From assembly GCF_040954645.1 (NCBI RefSeq), contig NC_092810.1, positions 10,276,185 to 10,340,184 on the forward strand: a stretch of DNA of 64,000 nucleotides. Reading direction: 5' to 3'. A model generated the notes under the pieces. It ran no database searches. It was not told the DNA's origin and was given only the letters and a program-made list of their open reading frames with translations. The translations under genes and the position numbers were made by a program. This stretch comes from Diabrotica undecimpunctata. Lineage: Eukaryota > Arthropoda > Insecta > Coleoptera > Chrysomelidae. This document shows, piece by piece, positions 30,492-41,619 of the stretch (the first letter of the stretch is position 1; each line of letters starts with the position of its first letter).

Positions 30492-32546
30492 CAGGGTGAG
30501 TCATAACTATTGGGACATAGACTAAGGACAGGTTATTTGGACCAAAATATGATTATTGGTCAAATATGCCTTAATAAAATGTTGCTGAGAAAAAAGATAC
30601 AGGGTGTTAAAGTTAATTTTTGTTTTTCGTTTTTTGCTAATAGTTTCCCTGTATATTTATAAATTGCTATCAAAATTGGCACAGAGGCATAATCTTAGAC
30701 AAGAAATAGTATTTTATTTACAATTCCACTATCAAATACCAAACTAATAAACAAAGTTGCAACTAACGTAAGGTTTCCGTTTTGACGATAAATCAAAACT
30801 AAACACACTTTAACTTAAAAGAACTGACAAAAACTCAAACCAAATGTTCTACATGGTCTCCTCCGATTTCTATGCCTTTTTTAATTCTTTTTATAAAGGA
30901 TTTTCTAATTCTTTTTATAAAGGATTTTCGGACGTTAAAAAAAATATTATTCTGTCCCCTTATAAGATTAGCTGCATTTTGAATGTATCTCCAAAGTTCG
31001 TCTCGTGTATTAATTTCTTTGGCATAAACTAAGGACTTCATATGTCCCCAAAAATAAAAATCTAGTGGGTTGTACTCAGGACTTCTTGGTGGCCATTGAA
31101 AATCACTGCCTCTGCCAATCCATCGTTGAGGAAATACGTCATTAAGATGATTTCTAACAGCTAATGAAAAATGAGGTGGCGCTCCATCCTGCATAAACCA
31201 CATTTTTCTTCTTACATCCAGTGACAGATAATCTAAAATATCACTAAGAGTATTTTCCAAAAAGAATAAATAAGAATCTCCATTTAAATTCTGAGGAAGA
31301 ACATAAGGCCCTAGTAGTTGGTCGCCTATAATGCCACACCAAATATTCAATTTAAACTCATGCTGAAAATGTCTAGCTTTAATAGCATGCGGGTTTTCTT
31401 CTTCCCAATAATAACTATTTCGCCCATTAAAAACCCCACGTCTGGTAAAAGTTGCTTCGTCGGTGAACATAATATTCTTAATAAAATGTCTGTCATTGCG
31501 ATGTTTATTCAGAATACGTTGGCAAAACTGTAACCGTCGTGGAAGATCTGTTGGAAGTAAATTTTGAACAGGAGTGAAGTGATAAGGATGGAGGTTCTCT
31601 TTTTTTAGAATTCTAACAATAGACGACTGACTTACTCCTGTTGCTGCTGATAGATGTCGTGAACTTATTTCAGGATTTTCATCTACTCGAACCAAAAGTT
31701 CATCTTCTTGATTAGGTGTGATTTGTTTCGGTCGACCACCCTGATGTTTAGTGTGAAATGACCCAGTTTCACCTAAACTACGATATTATAATCTTGCAAA
31801 AGTTTTGTGATTTGGTTGCCTTCTGTTTGCGTATAACATTCCATACCTTCTGGCTTCCGAGCGACCGCAAAAATAAATTTTCTTGTGCGTATAGGCAAAT
31901 CATATCTCGCATTTCTTCATCAGTAAAATGATTGTGACGAGGCATTTCAATCAAAAAAAGTAACGATTACTTTTAAAAAATGCAACATTACACTACACTG
32001 TCACATCAAAAATAATTTACTCTGAACAAATGACATTTACCAACAACAATTATCTGACAGTCCAAAGCATCCTTTTCATAAATGAAATAATATTTGAAAT
32101 CCCTTTTTAAGACTCTAAGCAGTTCGACTGCGTTTTTATCGAAAACGGTTGAAATTATCATGTTTAAACAAGAGTACCAATTTTACGTAAAACTGATGTT
32201 TACGTCATATTTTCTAATAAAAATTACTAAAAAGTTTCATTAAAAAAAGTTTAGACTCAATTTGATCATTAGGAATGATCCACGTGGCGCCCTCTATGAC
32301 AAAACGTAAAATTGTAAATAAAATACTATTTCTTGTCTAAGATTATGCCTCTGTGCCAATTTTGATAGCGATTTATAAATATACAGGGAAACTATTAGCA
32401 AAAAACGAAAAACAACAATTAACTTTAACACCCTGTATCCTTTTTTTTTCAGCAACATTTTATTTAGGCATATTTGGCCCAATAGCCATATTTTGGTCCA
32501 AATAACCTGTCCTTAGTCTATGTCCCAATAGTTATGACTCACCCTG
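30492..32546 (-). mobile_element. DD41D mariner-group element with about 235-bp inverted termini
   Basis: The termini begin CAGGGTGAGTCATAAC (30492) and end in its complement (32531-32546), with TA on both outer sides (30490-30491 and 32547-32548). Inverted similarity extends about 235 bp inward on each side (to about 30726 and from about 32311) with few differences. The transposase gene lies on the minus strand at 30835-31945. Total length 2055 bp. Termini and duplication are complete; only the transposase frame is damaged. Confidence 0.9.
30835..31945 (-). pseudogene. DD41D (rosa-type) mariner transposase, N-terminal frameshifts
   Basis: The gene starts at ATG 31945 (MPRHNHFTDEEMRDMICLY), then loses frame twice before 31695, where 286 open codons begin. 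In the open part an HTH region (SAATGVSQSSIVRILKKENL) precedes the catalytic core. D1 is in MFTDEATF and D2 in FMQDGAPPHF. The third aspartate is in YNPLDFYFWG, with 41 residues between D2 and D3. Near the C-terminus a short duplication makes RKSFIKRI appear twice. The open part looks young, but the broken N-terminus should prevent activity. Confidence 0.85.
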
Positions 32547-32642
32547 TATACGTTCGGTACATTCGCTATTTCAAATTTTTAATGTCAATTTAATATTGTA
32601 TGCAATTTTCCAAAAAAAAAAAATTAAATGATCATGTTTGTC

Positions 32643-33960
32643 TACACTCACTGGCACGAAAAACGAAACACTTGCATTTTTAAAATAAAAAATTTAAAAT
32701 TTTAATTCTCTAACTTTTATTATTTTAATAACGTAAACACAAACGAAACAAACTATTTTAAGTAATTTCTAATAAAAATTTAACTTTTTAAACAAAGAAC
32801 TGTTTCAGTAGATATGAATTTGAAAATTAAGGAGAAAAACGTAAGTAATTGTTGTAACAAAATGACTCTCAATTAATGAAAACTTAAATGATGTGTCCAG
32901 ACAAACTGATTTTAATAATAAATGTTTCCTCCACGTGCTCGAATTATTGCCTGAATTCTCCTTGGCATTCCTAAAATCAAATAAGAAATGTCCTGTTGAG
33001 GAATAAGTTTCCATTCCTCTAAAAGGGGTTCTTGTAACTGATTTAAGGTTAAAGGGGCAGAAGCACGACTTCGTATCCAAGCATGCTCCAAACATGTTCG
33101 ATTGGGTTTGCGCCTGGACTCAATGGTGGTCAATCCATTACAGGAATGTTTACTTCATTTAAAAACTGTTAAATGATTGTCGCACTGTGAGGCTTGGCAT
33201 TATCATGCATCAGAACAAAGTTATTTCCATCAAAACCAGCATAAGGTACAACAAAATCTTGGGGAATTTCATTAATATAACTGGTAGCTGTTATGGAGCC
33301 ACTTGAAACCATGTACAATTCTGTACGTGTCTCAAGAGAAATTCCAGCTCACACCACAATTGAGCCCCCTTGATAGCTTATCTAGGACTGAAGGTACATT
33401 CTGCAAAACGCTCATGTAGTCTTCGCTATACTCTCTCACGGCCATCTGGAGATCGCAATGTAAACCTAGACTTATCGGTAAATAAAACGTGCCTCCAATT
33501 ATTTACAGGAAAATGAGCATGGTTTCTGGCAAACTGAAACCGTGCAACTCGATTGCGTCTGAGAACTTGTAGGCCTTTTGCAGGTCTGCCACTGCTTAAA
33601 TTTGCTTCTCCAAGCCTTCGTCTAATTGTTCTTTGAGTTACGTTAGTATCCCGGACAAACCAAAGTTGATTTCGGATTTGTACAGCCATAGCACTACCGG
33701 TTCCAGGTCGTATAGTGTAAGCTCCGGTTGCCAAGAAACGTGTAAAAGTACGGTGCACAGTACTTTTGGATATTTGATACTTTTGCTCAACATATCGCTC
33801 ACTTCCGACATCTTGAAGCAACGCAACAATAGCAGACGCTGTATCGAGATTTACAACCATAATTCTTGAGAATAAATCAACGCAATTTAACTTCAAATTG
33901 TGTTTGAGTTGTCCTTTCAAAACACGAGCTGTACGGCAACTACGCATTGTTTCTCATCAT
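32643..33960 (-). mobile_element. Tc1-type element remnant
   Basis: The left end shows a terminus-like TACACTCACTGGCACGAAAA at 32643. No matching complement was found to the right of the transposase, so the right end seems lost. The element lies only about 100 bp from the mariner-group element on its left. Confidence 0.5.
32912..33947 (-). pseudogene. Tc1-type DD34E transposase, C-terminal half broken
   Basis: The first 173 codons (33947-33426) are open. HTH-like blocks (QISKSTVHRTFTRFLATG, TQRTIRRRLGEANLSSGRPA) are followed by WRHVLFTDKSRFTLRSPDG with the first catalytic aspartate. Downstream, frames shift through NNFVLMHDNAKPHS (second aspartate), SPGANPIEHVW (glutamate, 34 residues on) and LLEEWKLIPQQDISYLI to a stop at 32912. 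At least two stops and two frameshifts occur. Confidence 0.85.
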
Positions 33961-35597
33961 CCTCGAATGATGTTACATCGTCAGACTGTTAATGTCTTGG
34001 CATTTCGAAATGTACTAAATATTGTTAAATAAACAGCAATAAGTAATTAAAAAAAAACAAAAGTTTATAAGTTAGGTTAAGGGTAAAAATTTCAACTCGG
34101 TTTGCATGGCAAACCGAGTTGCAAGCTGTAAAATCGCACATAAAGAGCTTGCAATAGACTTGCATGAAAGTTAGTCATGCAAGAAATTGCAGCAAGGTTT
34201 CTTGTGAGCTGTAAAGCGGTCTTATGACGCTAGCCGTGACGACGCCATCTTGTGGCGCTAGTTCCGCGACGCTATAGTATAGAAGCTTCGCTTTAAAAAA
34301 TATGATTGCTAGTTTTGATTACAAATTAATCCTCTATGTTTAAATTCAAATATGGTTGTATAAATTAATCAATGCATTTGTCCTCCCTGTATTCCTACGA
34401 TCCCTATAAGTACCGCCATCGGGCTCGTGGAATGCGTCCCTTTAAGAGGAGAAGAGCACCAGTCGTTGAAAAGAAAAGACGCAACCCGGCACGTGAACCC
34501 ATGCACGCATATTGAATTGATTTCGTTCGTTGTTTTGTAGTGCAAACCCTGGTAATTAGACCCAGCGGTAAGTTTTAACCTAGTTTTACCTAAACCTATA
34601 AATTGTCTTTGATTGTTTATTGCAACCATTTAAATTTTAATAATTATTTGCATTTATGAGGAAAAGTCCATTTTTCTCGCCAGAGTTATCGAAGGAATAG
34701 TTCTGTTAATTAAGTACTATTAATTTGTAATAGTACATTTGTTTGTTAATACCCCACACTCTATGTTAGGCTTCTTCAATTTCCTAAAAATTTAAAGGCG
34801 CTTTTGTTTCTCGTTTATTTCGCTGTATTTATTTTTTCATTATTAATTTTTTTAATTGGTTGTCTACGGAAAAAATAATCAAAATAATTATGATTACGTA
34901 ATATTTGAAACCTGAACTATCCAAGTAGCTATTAATAGTCATATATGTATCAGTTTCACTAGAAATAACCGATGTCTGCATATAGAAATTATAAAAGGCA
35001 GGTCATATTGCTTACAGTTATAATGACGGACTACAACAAGTAGTTGTAACAATTCACCTTCATTTTCTTTATTATTACAACAATCATTTTTCGCTCAATT
35101 ACTAATCTCTTACTCATTTAGCCTCGTTCAATTTCCGACTAAATCGGAATAGCTTACCATTAACTGTAAGTATTAACTCATCTAATCGCAGGTTTTTATT
35201 TAAGAAAAGAATATAATTAAGGCATTAATTAAACTAAAAAATATATTCATTATATTTTCATATCAACTTAATTTAATAGTCAGGATACATATAGTTAGAA
35301 CTCTCCCAAAAATACTCAATATTAACTATTATTTAAATATTTTTAATAGTTTCATTGAGTAAAACTGGTTAAAAACTAATTAGTGTGCGAACTTCGACAG
35401 TGAAACGGTGTTTATCGACCGTCTGTCAACGAAAGAAACAAATCGATCAACAAAAGTTACACTGGTTATACTTATTATAAATAAAAATTAGGGAACTTAT
35501 TGAAGAAAATCTGTAAGTAATTTTAGTCTAGTTAGAGATACTTAGGTCAAAACTAGTTCCTATTGTCTAGATTACTTGGTGTCATTAAACAACGACA
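33961..35597. other. Mostly noncoding; perfect short palindrome
   Basis: A 29-bp palindrome (13-bp arms beginning CAACTCGGTTTGC, 3-nt loop) lies at 34093-34121, with several smaller inverted repeats after it. A small basic ORF at 34372-34515 is listed separately. A possible 27-nt exon at 34541-34568 has good splice-like borders (TTTTGTAG before, GTAAGTTT after). 35370-35597 is likely the 5' leader of the I-group fragment that follows. Confidence 0.5.
34372..34515 (+). CDS. Small basic ORF (47 aa), unrecognised
   Basis: It starts ATG at 34372 and ends TGA at 34515. The product is strongly basic (YKYRHRARGMRPFKRRR, EKKRRNPARE) with GC-richer codons than its surroundings, which is unusual for chance ORFs here. 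No family recognised. It may be an exon, a relic of a retroelement Gag, or chance. Confidence 0.25.
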   Translation: MHLSSLYSYDPYKYRHRARGMRPFKRRRAPVVEKKRRNPAREPMHAY

Positions 35598-35988
35598 ATG
35601 GATAATGTTAGTACTCCTCAAATGTTATTGACATCATATCAAACTCCTCCATATTATGTAGCATTAATCAACTTAACTCAAAAATTCGCATCCAAAATAC
35701 AAGCTTTTTATATAATGCTCTGAAAAACGCCCAACTTGCGGAATATCTGTTTGCACTGGGAAAAATTATAGAACCAAAATATATTATTTTTTCATCACGA
35801 ATTTCAAATCACCGTAGACGTATTTACCTAGCTAGTGAAGAGTTAGTAGAAACTATCATGATAGTTGACAAAGGAAGAATAACTATCAATCAACAAATAG
35901 TATATGCTCGAGGACCAATTACACCAAATGAAAGATTACTAATCTCTAATGTCTGCCCTATAGTTTATTTTTATGAACAAGAGAGTAA
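35598..35988 (+). pseudogene. I-group LINE ORF1 fragment
   Basis: The ATG at 35598 opens MDNVSTPQMLLTSYQ; one frameshift later the sequence reads KYIIFSSRISNHRRRIYLAS and TPNERLLISNVCPI. It aligns in order with residues about 60-125 of the ORF1 at 20844-22241 (RIPNNRICIYLSS, AKRLLISNVSPSI), so it is a diverged relative. It ends at about 35988, close to the DD82E transposon. Confidence 0.75.
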
Positions 35989-36302
35989 TTAGCATAATTT
36001 TAACTGGTAGCTCCGACCACTCCATGGGCGTGCTCAAGATTAATTGAAAAATTACTTTGAATAATTGTAAAAAATAAATGAATTATTTCAGTGTTATAAA
36101 GTGTTATGTGTATGTAAACAAAAGTGACCTCTTTTATCACACACTATATTAGAACTGACTGGCCTACATTAAAAAGGGTTTTAAAAAATTCACATTTTTT
36201 TTAATTTTTAAAAATTACAAAAGAGAAAAAGAGTTTTTAAAACCGTCTAAGGTATGTTAAACAGATGAATAAAAATATTAATATAACACTTACAGCTACT
36301 TG

Positions 36303-37643
36303 TTACAAATCCAAATCAGATTCAGAAAATGAACTTTCAGAACCAAGATTTATAATAACTGGCTCGATCATTTTATCAGTAATATTGTCCAGCTTCCACA
36401 TTTTTTCCTCTTCTTTAATAGTGTGATTTACTGCCTTTTCCCAGTTTTCAGGTTTTACATTATTTACGGCCTCCAAAAACAACTGTTTAACATCATGAAT
36501 TTTAAAAGTGGTATTTTTTCTTGAAACTTCACTCTTTATCTGTGCCCATACCAGTTCAATCGGGTTTAATTCACAATGATATGGTGGGGATCTAAGTACT
36601 GTCATTCCACGATTTTTGGCAATTTCATCAATTTCGTATTTTTTAAATTTTTCTTTATGAAGGGCACACAACGAATAAAGTTCATTTCTTATAGATCCGG
36701 GATGGTACGTAATATTTTTTGAACTCAGCCAATTCTGCAAGTCTTTTTTTAACCACTTGGTTGTGGGCAGTCCTTCTATAAGTCTGGAGTGATAACTTGC
36801 ATTATCCATTACTATTACACAGTTCTTAGGAAGAAGATCTATCATTTGTTCGAACCATTCTTGAAAGACATCAGCGTTCATGTCTTCATGGTAGTCACCG
36901 GTACGAGTTGATTCAAAAGTTAATAAACCACCTTCAACAAAACCGTCTGAACTGCCAATGTGTACTATTATCAGCCTGCGTCCCTTTCCTGATGGTGGGT
37001 TTAAACCAGTAGATAAGTTATTTACAAAAGCGTGCCTTTGACTTGTAACAGTTTCATCCTGCCAAAATTTATTTGGTGTATGACCCTCGTTGATCCATGT
37101 TTCATCAAGATAAAATATTTTTCTTTTTTGGTTTCTCATTTCCTTTATGGTTCTTAGAAAATGTCTTCTCCATATGACAATATCGCTTCTTTCTAATAAA
37201 ATAGACTTTCTGGGATTCTTTTTCCAGCGGAAGCCTATTTCTTTTAAAAGTTTCCATAACGTACTTCGACTCATTTCTGGGTAATCCTTATCATCTCGAA
37301 CTGAGACAAGAACTTTATCCAATGTTGGAAATTCTTGTCTAAAGAAGAATTCATGCACTTTCCGTCGAAGTCCTTCTTTAAAATGATATTCTATTTGAAA
37401 TTTTGGTTTCCCTGGAGCATTACGTGGCATTTGAAAACTACCACATTTCTCTTCTTTAATAACTCTGTAAATCGTAGATTTCCCAACACCAAGTGTACTG
37501 CTAACTAACTCAACGGTCTCATCAACACTTTCACATAAACGTTTGTCTGTAAATGATTTAAAACAATTAAATATTAATGTTTTTTCATTAACTGTTAGAG
37601 GACCCATTTTTCGGCGTTTACACGGCACTTCCAAATTTTCCAT
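36303..37643 (-). CDS. DD82E (Sailor-type) IS630-Tc1-mariner transposase, intact 446 aa
   Basis: The first ATG of the frame is at 37643 (MENLEVPCKRRKM); the nine codons upstream begin with GTG. An HTH motif (LGVGKSTIYRVIKEEK) lies near residues 50-65. The catalytic residues are D180 in FYLDETWINEG, D280 in VIVMDNASYHS and E363 in NPIELVWAQIK. Exactly 82 residues separate the second aspartate from the glutamate, the spacing that defines the Sailor group. No stop or frameshift is present. I could not find paired terminal inverted repeats in the flanks, so the element borders are unknown. Confidence 0.85.
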   Translation of the reverse strand: MENLEVPCKRRKMGPLTVNEKTLIFNCFKSFTDKRLCESVDETVELVSSTLGVGKSTIYRVIKEEKCGSFQMPRNAPGKPKFQIEYHFKEGLRRKVHEFFFRQEFPTLDKVLVSVRDDKDYPEMSRSTLWKLLKEIGFRWKKNPRKSILLERSDIVIWRRHFLRTIKEMRNQKRKIFYLDETWINEGHTPNKFWQDETVTSQRHAFVNNLSTGLNPPSGKGRRLIIVHIGSSDGFVEGGLLTFESTRTGDYHEDMNADVFQEWFEQMIDLLPKNCVIVMDNASYHSRLIEGLPTTKWLKKDLQNWLSSKNITYHPGSIRNELYSLCALHKEKFKKYEIDEIAKNRGMTVLRSPPYHCELNPIELVWAQIKSEVSRKNTTFKIHDVKQLFLEAVNNVKPENWEKAVNHTIKEEEKMWKLDNITDKMIEPVIINLGSESSFSESDLDL

Positions 37644-37670
37644 AACACTAGTATACACAATAAACTGCAC

Positions 37671-39591
37671 CTTGCAACTGAAGTACCTACTTTTAGTGAA
37701 CTGTTAAGAATTTTGAATACGCCACTTGGACCTTCCTACAAAATGGAAAAACCCACTATCACATTTTCTGTGGAATAAGTTTAGAAGGTAATTATCTAGT
37801 CAATTACTGTCGTAGATTCCTGGAATTAAAGAATTAAATGTTTGATTGTTGAAACCCTTACCTTGTGGAATGCACTCATTTCAGATAAAATAAAACGTTT
37901 TATTTTATCTAAAGAATTAAACTTTATTTTGCAAATAGGTAGGTACTTATTAAACTTTTATTGGTTATATATAACCAATAAAATAAACATCTTACATTTC
38001 TTGCAAATTCATTAGTACCTGTTAACCTCCATCACTCCGACACTGGCAACCTTATTTAGGGATTAGTAAACCTCACAACTATTGTATTCTATTCTGCTCC
38101 AACCTTTATACCTGGTGGTCATACTCAATTTAAAATTGTTTTCCTATATACTTCTGTAAACTTGTTGACAAATATCTGTTTTTCATTGAGTCACCCGTAT
38201 CAACAGTTTAGGGATTTGCATACATAATTTATTGTTTTATTACTCTTTCATACATAAAAATACACTATAGTATACTACTATAAATACAGTAGTTAAAATA
38301 CTCTTTCACATGACGTCCCGATCACGTCAGAATCTTCAGCGAATTCTTCGTACAATCCTCGACTATTCCTTCATTACAATTCTTGACTTTACCTTGTCCC
38401 TTAACTATATTATTATTAACTGCATCCTAAATATCACCCTTAACATCATTCATAAGTTCTCAAACTACATGCACAGGTACAATCATAACAATTATCCAAT
38501 TGATATAAGGTTGAATGCACAAATAAATGACCTTTGATCAAATGAAAGGCAGATATCGAGCACAGTTTATTAATTAAATCTTGCCCAAGTACTTTCGCTT
38601 CCTAGAGCATCTTCAGAGGCATTTCGTCAAATTTGGCCTACCATCCAACAATCTGCTTGGTTATGTGTGTGTTGAATTAAGTGGACTGTAAACACTTTAG
38701 CTGTAATACTATTAAAAACTAATACTTCGTACTAAAACTTGTAATATTTATTCTTAATAGCATTTATTGACAGAGTGAAGGTACCAAGCTGCCCTCTTGC
38801 CTACCTTCCACCATATATCCCTCGATTCTGCGCGGTGGGCCAGACACTTACAATATGCGCGCTACCACACCATAGGCGTACGAAAGAAACATAAAAATGT
38901 ATTATTAAAAAATATGACAATATAACAAAATACAATAATGGCCTTAACACTGTTGAGAATATCATATACATAAAATTGTACATTACACTACACGACACAA
39001 GGGCGAACAGTTTAAAAATTTTTAAGAAACGGCGAAGCTACATATTGGTTTGCATCAAGAGAGCGAATCATTGGCATCAGGAGACATTCTGTCCTGAATC
39101 ATATTAATCTTGCCTACAGCTTTACAAAAAATATTTTTAAATGTTTGTTCATATGTAAATAATTGTTCATATTGGTATTACACTCGAGGGATATGTTGAG
39201 TTCCCATAGCAGTGACCATCTACTGCAGTATTTTACTTCCAATGGTCAACCATGTGGTTCGGGAAGTCTTCACCCAAAAGAGGTGGACAAAAATTAAATA
39301 GAAGGCCAAAAAACTAGAATAATGAATCTTGTGTTAGCAACTGCATAGAATTTAAAATATTTCCGTAACATATGAATAGATGAATGCCTTTTATAGATGA
39401 ACAGCAACTTCCTCTTCTATTTTGAAGTACAACTGACATGGAAATTAAGAGTAGCCAACTGACAGATATACTTTGTCAACTAAAGTAAGTCCTAGAAATT
39501 TATATATGTTCTATCTTATAGAATATAATGTAGGGAACATAGCAGGAATTAGCATATTTAGTGAAAATGACCATTGGAATTTAGATCTCGT
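37671..39591. other. No gene recognised; two perfect palindromes
   Basis: A 28-bp perfect palindrome at 37883-37910 (arm AGATAAAATAAAAC) and a 26-bp one at 37957-37982 (arm TTTATTGGTTATA) lie 46 bp apart. At 38600-38625 a CTTTCGCTTCCTAGAGCATC motif resembles sequence near retroelement ends. ORFs here show no domain. Confidence 0.5.
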
Positions 39592-40525
39592 ATACTTCTT
39601 CTTAAGGTGCATTCTCCATTACTGAAGGTTTGCTATAACTACAGCAAATTGCTCTCTATCTTGAGCTGTTCTAAGTATCGGATGTGTGTCCATGCCTGTC
39701 CAGTCTCTTAAATTCTTCAACCAGAAGCATTTTCTTCTTCCTGGACCTCTTCTTTCTCCCACTTTCCTTTCCATTGTAAGTCGTAGGAAGTTGTATTTTT
39801 ATTTTCTGTAAATATGTCCTAGATAACTCATTTTTCTGTTTTTTACAATATTTAGGAGTTCTCTCTCAGTACCCATTCTTCTTAGCACCTCGTTGTTGGT
39901 CACGTGCTCTGTTCAAGAGATCTTCAGCATCCTTCGAAAAACCCACATCTCAAAGGCTTCTATACGCCTCATACTTGTAATTCCGAGAGTCCATGTTTAC
40001 ACTCCGTATAGCAATATGGAATAAATAAACGTTTTTACAAATTGGTATCGGATATCCAACGATAACGTAGAGTTTATTATAAATTTTTTCATTCGTTGAA
40101 ATGCGGACCTAGCATATTCTATACGAGCACGTATTTCGACCTCGTGGTCAAGGGCGTTTGTTATCCAGCAACCAAGATACTGGAATATTTGTACTGGTTC
40201 TATATGTTTGTTATAGATATAAATATTAATGTCGACATTTGGTGCACGTGTAAGAGCCATTACTTTTGTTTTATTTGTGTTTATATTTAGTCCCAATCTA
40301 TCTTCTTCTCTGGTTATGACATTCAAAAGTCGTTGTAAACCCTCAGCACTGTCCGCAATAATGACGGTGTCGTCTGCGTATCTTAAGTTGTTTACGTATT
40401 TTCCGTTGATTTTTATTCCTTCTTCAATATTTTCGAGGGCATTTTGAAAGATCTTTTCAGAATATGTTATTGAATAACTGGAGAAAGTACACAGCCCTGA
40501 CGAACTCTCCTTTTTATTGACATAG
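39592..40525 (-). pseudogene. RTE-like LINE, RT palm to C-terminus
   Basis: The minus strand reads RRVRQGCVLSPVI, YSEKIFQNALENIEEGIKIN, LRYADDTVIIADSAEGL (catalytic ADD) and IFQYLGCWITNALDHEVEI. It continues with EAFEMWVFRRMLKIS, MSYLGHIYRK and GRRKCFWLKNLRDWTGMD, and ends at a GAAGAAG tail. A 109-codon part is open; single stops and a frameshift break the rest. 5'-truncated. Confidence 0.85.
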
Positions 40526-41190
40526 AGTATATAAGACAGAATATTTAGTAAATAAAAATATGATTAAAGGGTTGAGCGACAACTATTTTTAGAATAAAAC
40601 AGTAAAATAAAAGAGACAAGTTAATAAATGAATAAAATAGAAAGAAATTGATATACATAAAATGATTATTAAAAAAAATAACAAACATGTATCGTTTATA
40701 ACGTTACAAACGTTTGTAAATTTCAAATGTAGAGGAATATTTGCTAGACTTTTAAATTATACAAAAAAAAAACAAAAGATTTTTCAACTATGTATTTCTT
40801 GGCTCACCAGGAACATACACCGGAATAATTTCAAATTGTCTCTATTATTTTTCTAGCGGAAATAATAAAGTGAATCTATGTAGAATAAATAACATAATTA
40901 TAAAAATAACTTCTAAAAACTTATTAGTAATCGTACAAAAATGTTTCATAGTTTTTAACTAAAATAATGAGCAAAAATATAAAAATAAATAAATTTAATT
41001 ATGAATTACTTTATTCGTAACAAGTCGGATGTAATTCTGGGACTGGTGATTATATATAATCATTTAAAGTACAGAGTGTCTCCAATACTTGACAAAAAGA
41101 GAAAATTCTCTTTTTGTTTTTAGATGGCGTAGTAACGTCCATATATAATTATTTTGATAACTATTGTCTAGGACGGGAAAGATTTTTGTT
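40526..41190. other. No gene recognised
   Basis: AT-rich, with A and T homopolymer runs. No coding motif or repeat structure seen. Confidence 0.6.
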
Positions 41191-41212
41191 TTGGTTGAGA
41201 GTAGTGGCTATA

Positions 41213-41255
41213 CCGCTCTGAGGAGACCTAAAGAGGTCGAAATACGTATAAGCGG
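41213..41255 (+). ncRNA. Candidate type I hammerhead self-cleaving ribozyme
   Basis: All conserved parts occur in order. Stem I 5' strand CCGCT is at 41213-41217 and the core CTGAGGA at 41218-41224. Stem II GACCT/AGGTC (41225-41229 and 41234-41238) has loop AAAG. The core GAAA is at 41239-41242. A minimal stem III TAC/GTA (41243-41248) is followed by TA and the predicted cleavage after 41250. The stem I 3' strand AGCGG (41251-41255) pairs perfectly with CCGCT. A very short stem III is typical of hammerheads found in Penelope-like retroelements. No protein of such an element is recognised adjacent to it. Confidence 0.75.
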
Positions 41256-41615
41256 CTGTCGCTGCCTTGTATCAAAACAAAAATCTAATACCGTCGTTAT
41301 GTTTTATTACTTCACTTCGGTTGGAGTACCAGAAACTGAATTCACTACGAATTTTGACCATTATGAACGGCATGTGGAATGCAATTTTAGATTCCCTTGC
41401 CGAGTAATTCATCAAACTGTTTGCTTCGCAAGTTTTAGGAAGCGCAGTGGTAAAAATTTGAATTCGGTTTCGCTAGGTAGAAATCGTTTGATTTCTCTTT
41501 TTGTTTTAAATTCATTTAAGTTTGATATGGTATCTTATTGTCATGTACATTAAAAAAATTTTTATACTATTTTTTATTGGAAATAAACCACAATTTTACT
41601 TTAAAATAAGTTTAT
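41256..41615 (+). other. Sequence downstream of the ribozyme, possibly the same element
   Basis: A frame of 129 codons (41164-41553, TTG start) spans the ribozyme and this stretch, but its protein has no recognised domain and is probably not real. The block may belong to the ribozyme-bearing element; no borders were found. Confidence 0.3.
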
Positions 41616-41619
41616 ATTT

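Noticed and set aside
38575..38640. Minus-strand CTGAAGA...GAAA block resembling a hammerhead ribozyme
   Set aside because: Stem II pairs only with a bulge, and no complementary stem I strands were found around the expected cleavage position.
41164..41553. 129-codon ORF spanning the ribozyme
   Set aside because: It starts with TTG, lacks any recognised domain and its N-terminal part is explained by the conserved ribozyme sequence.
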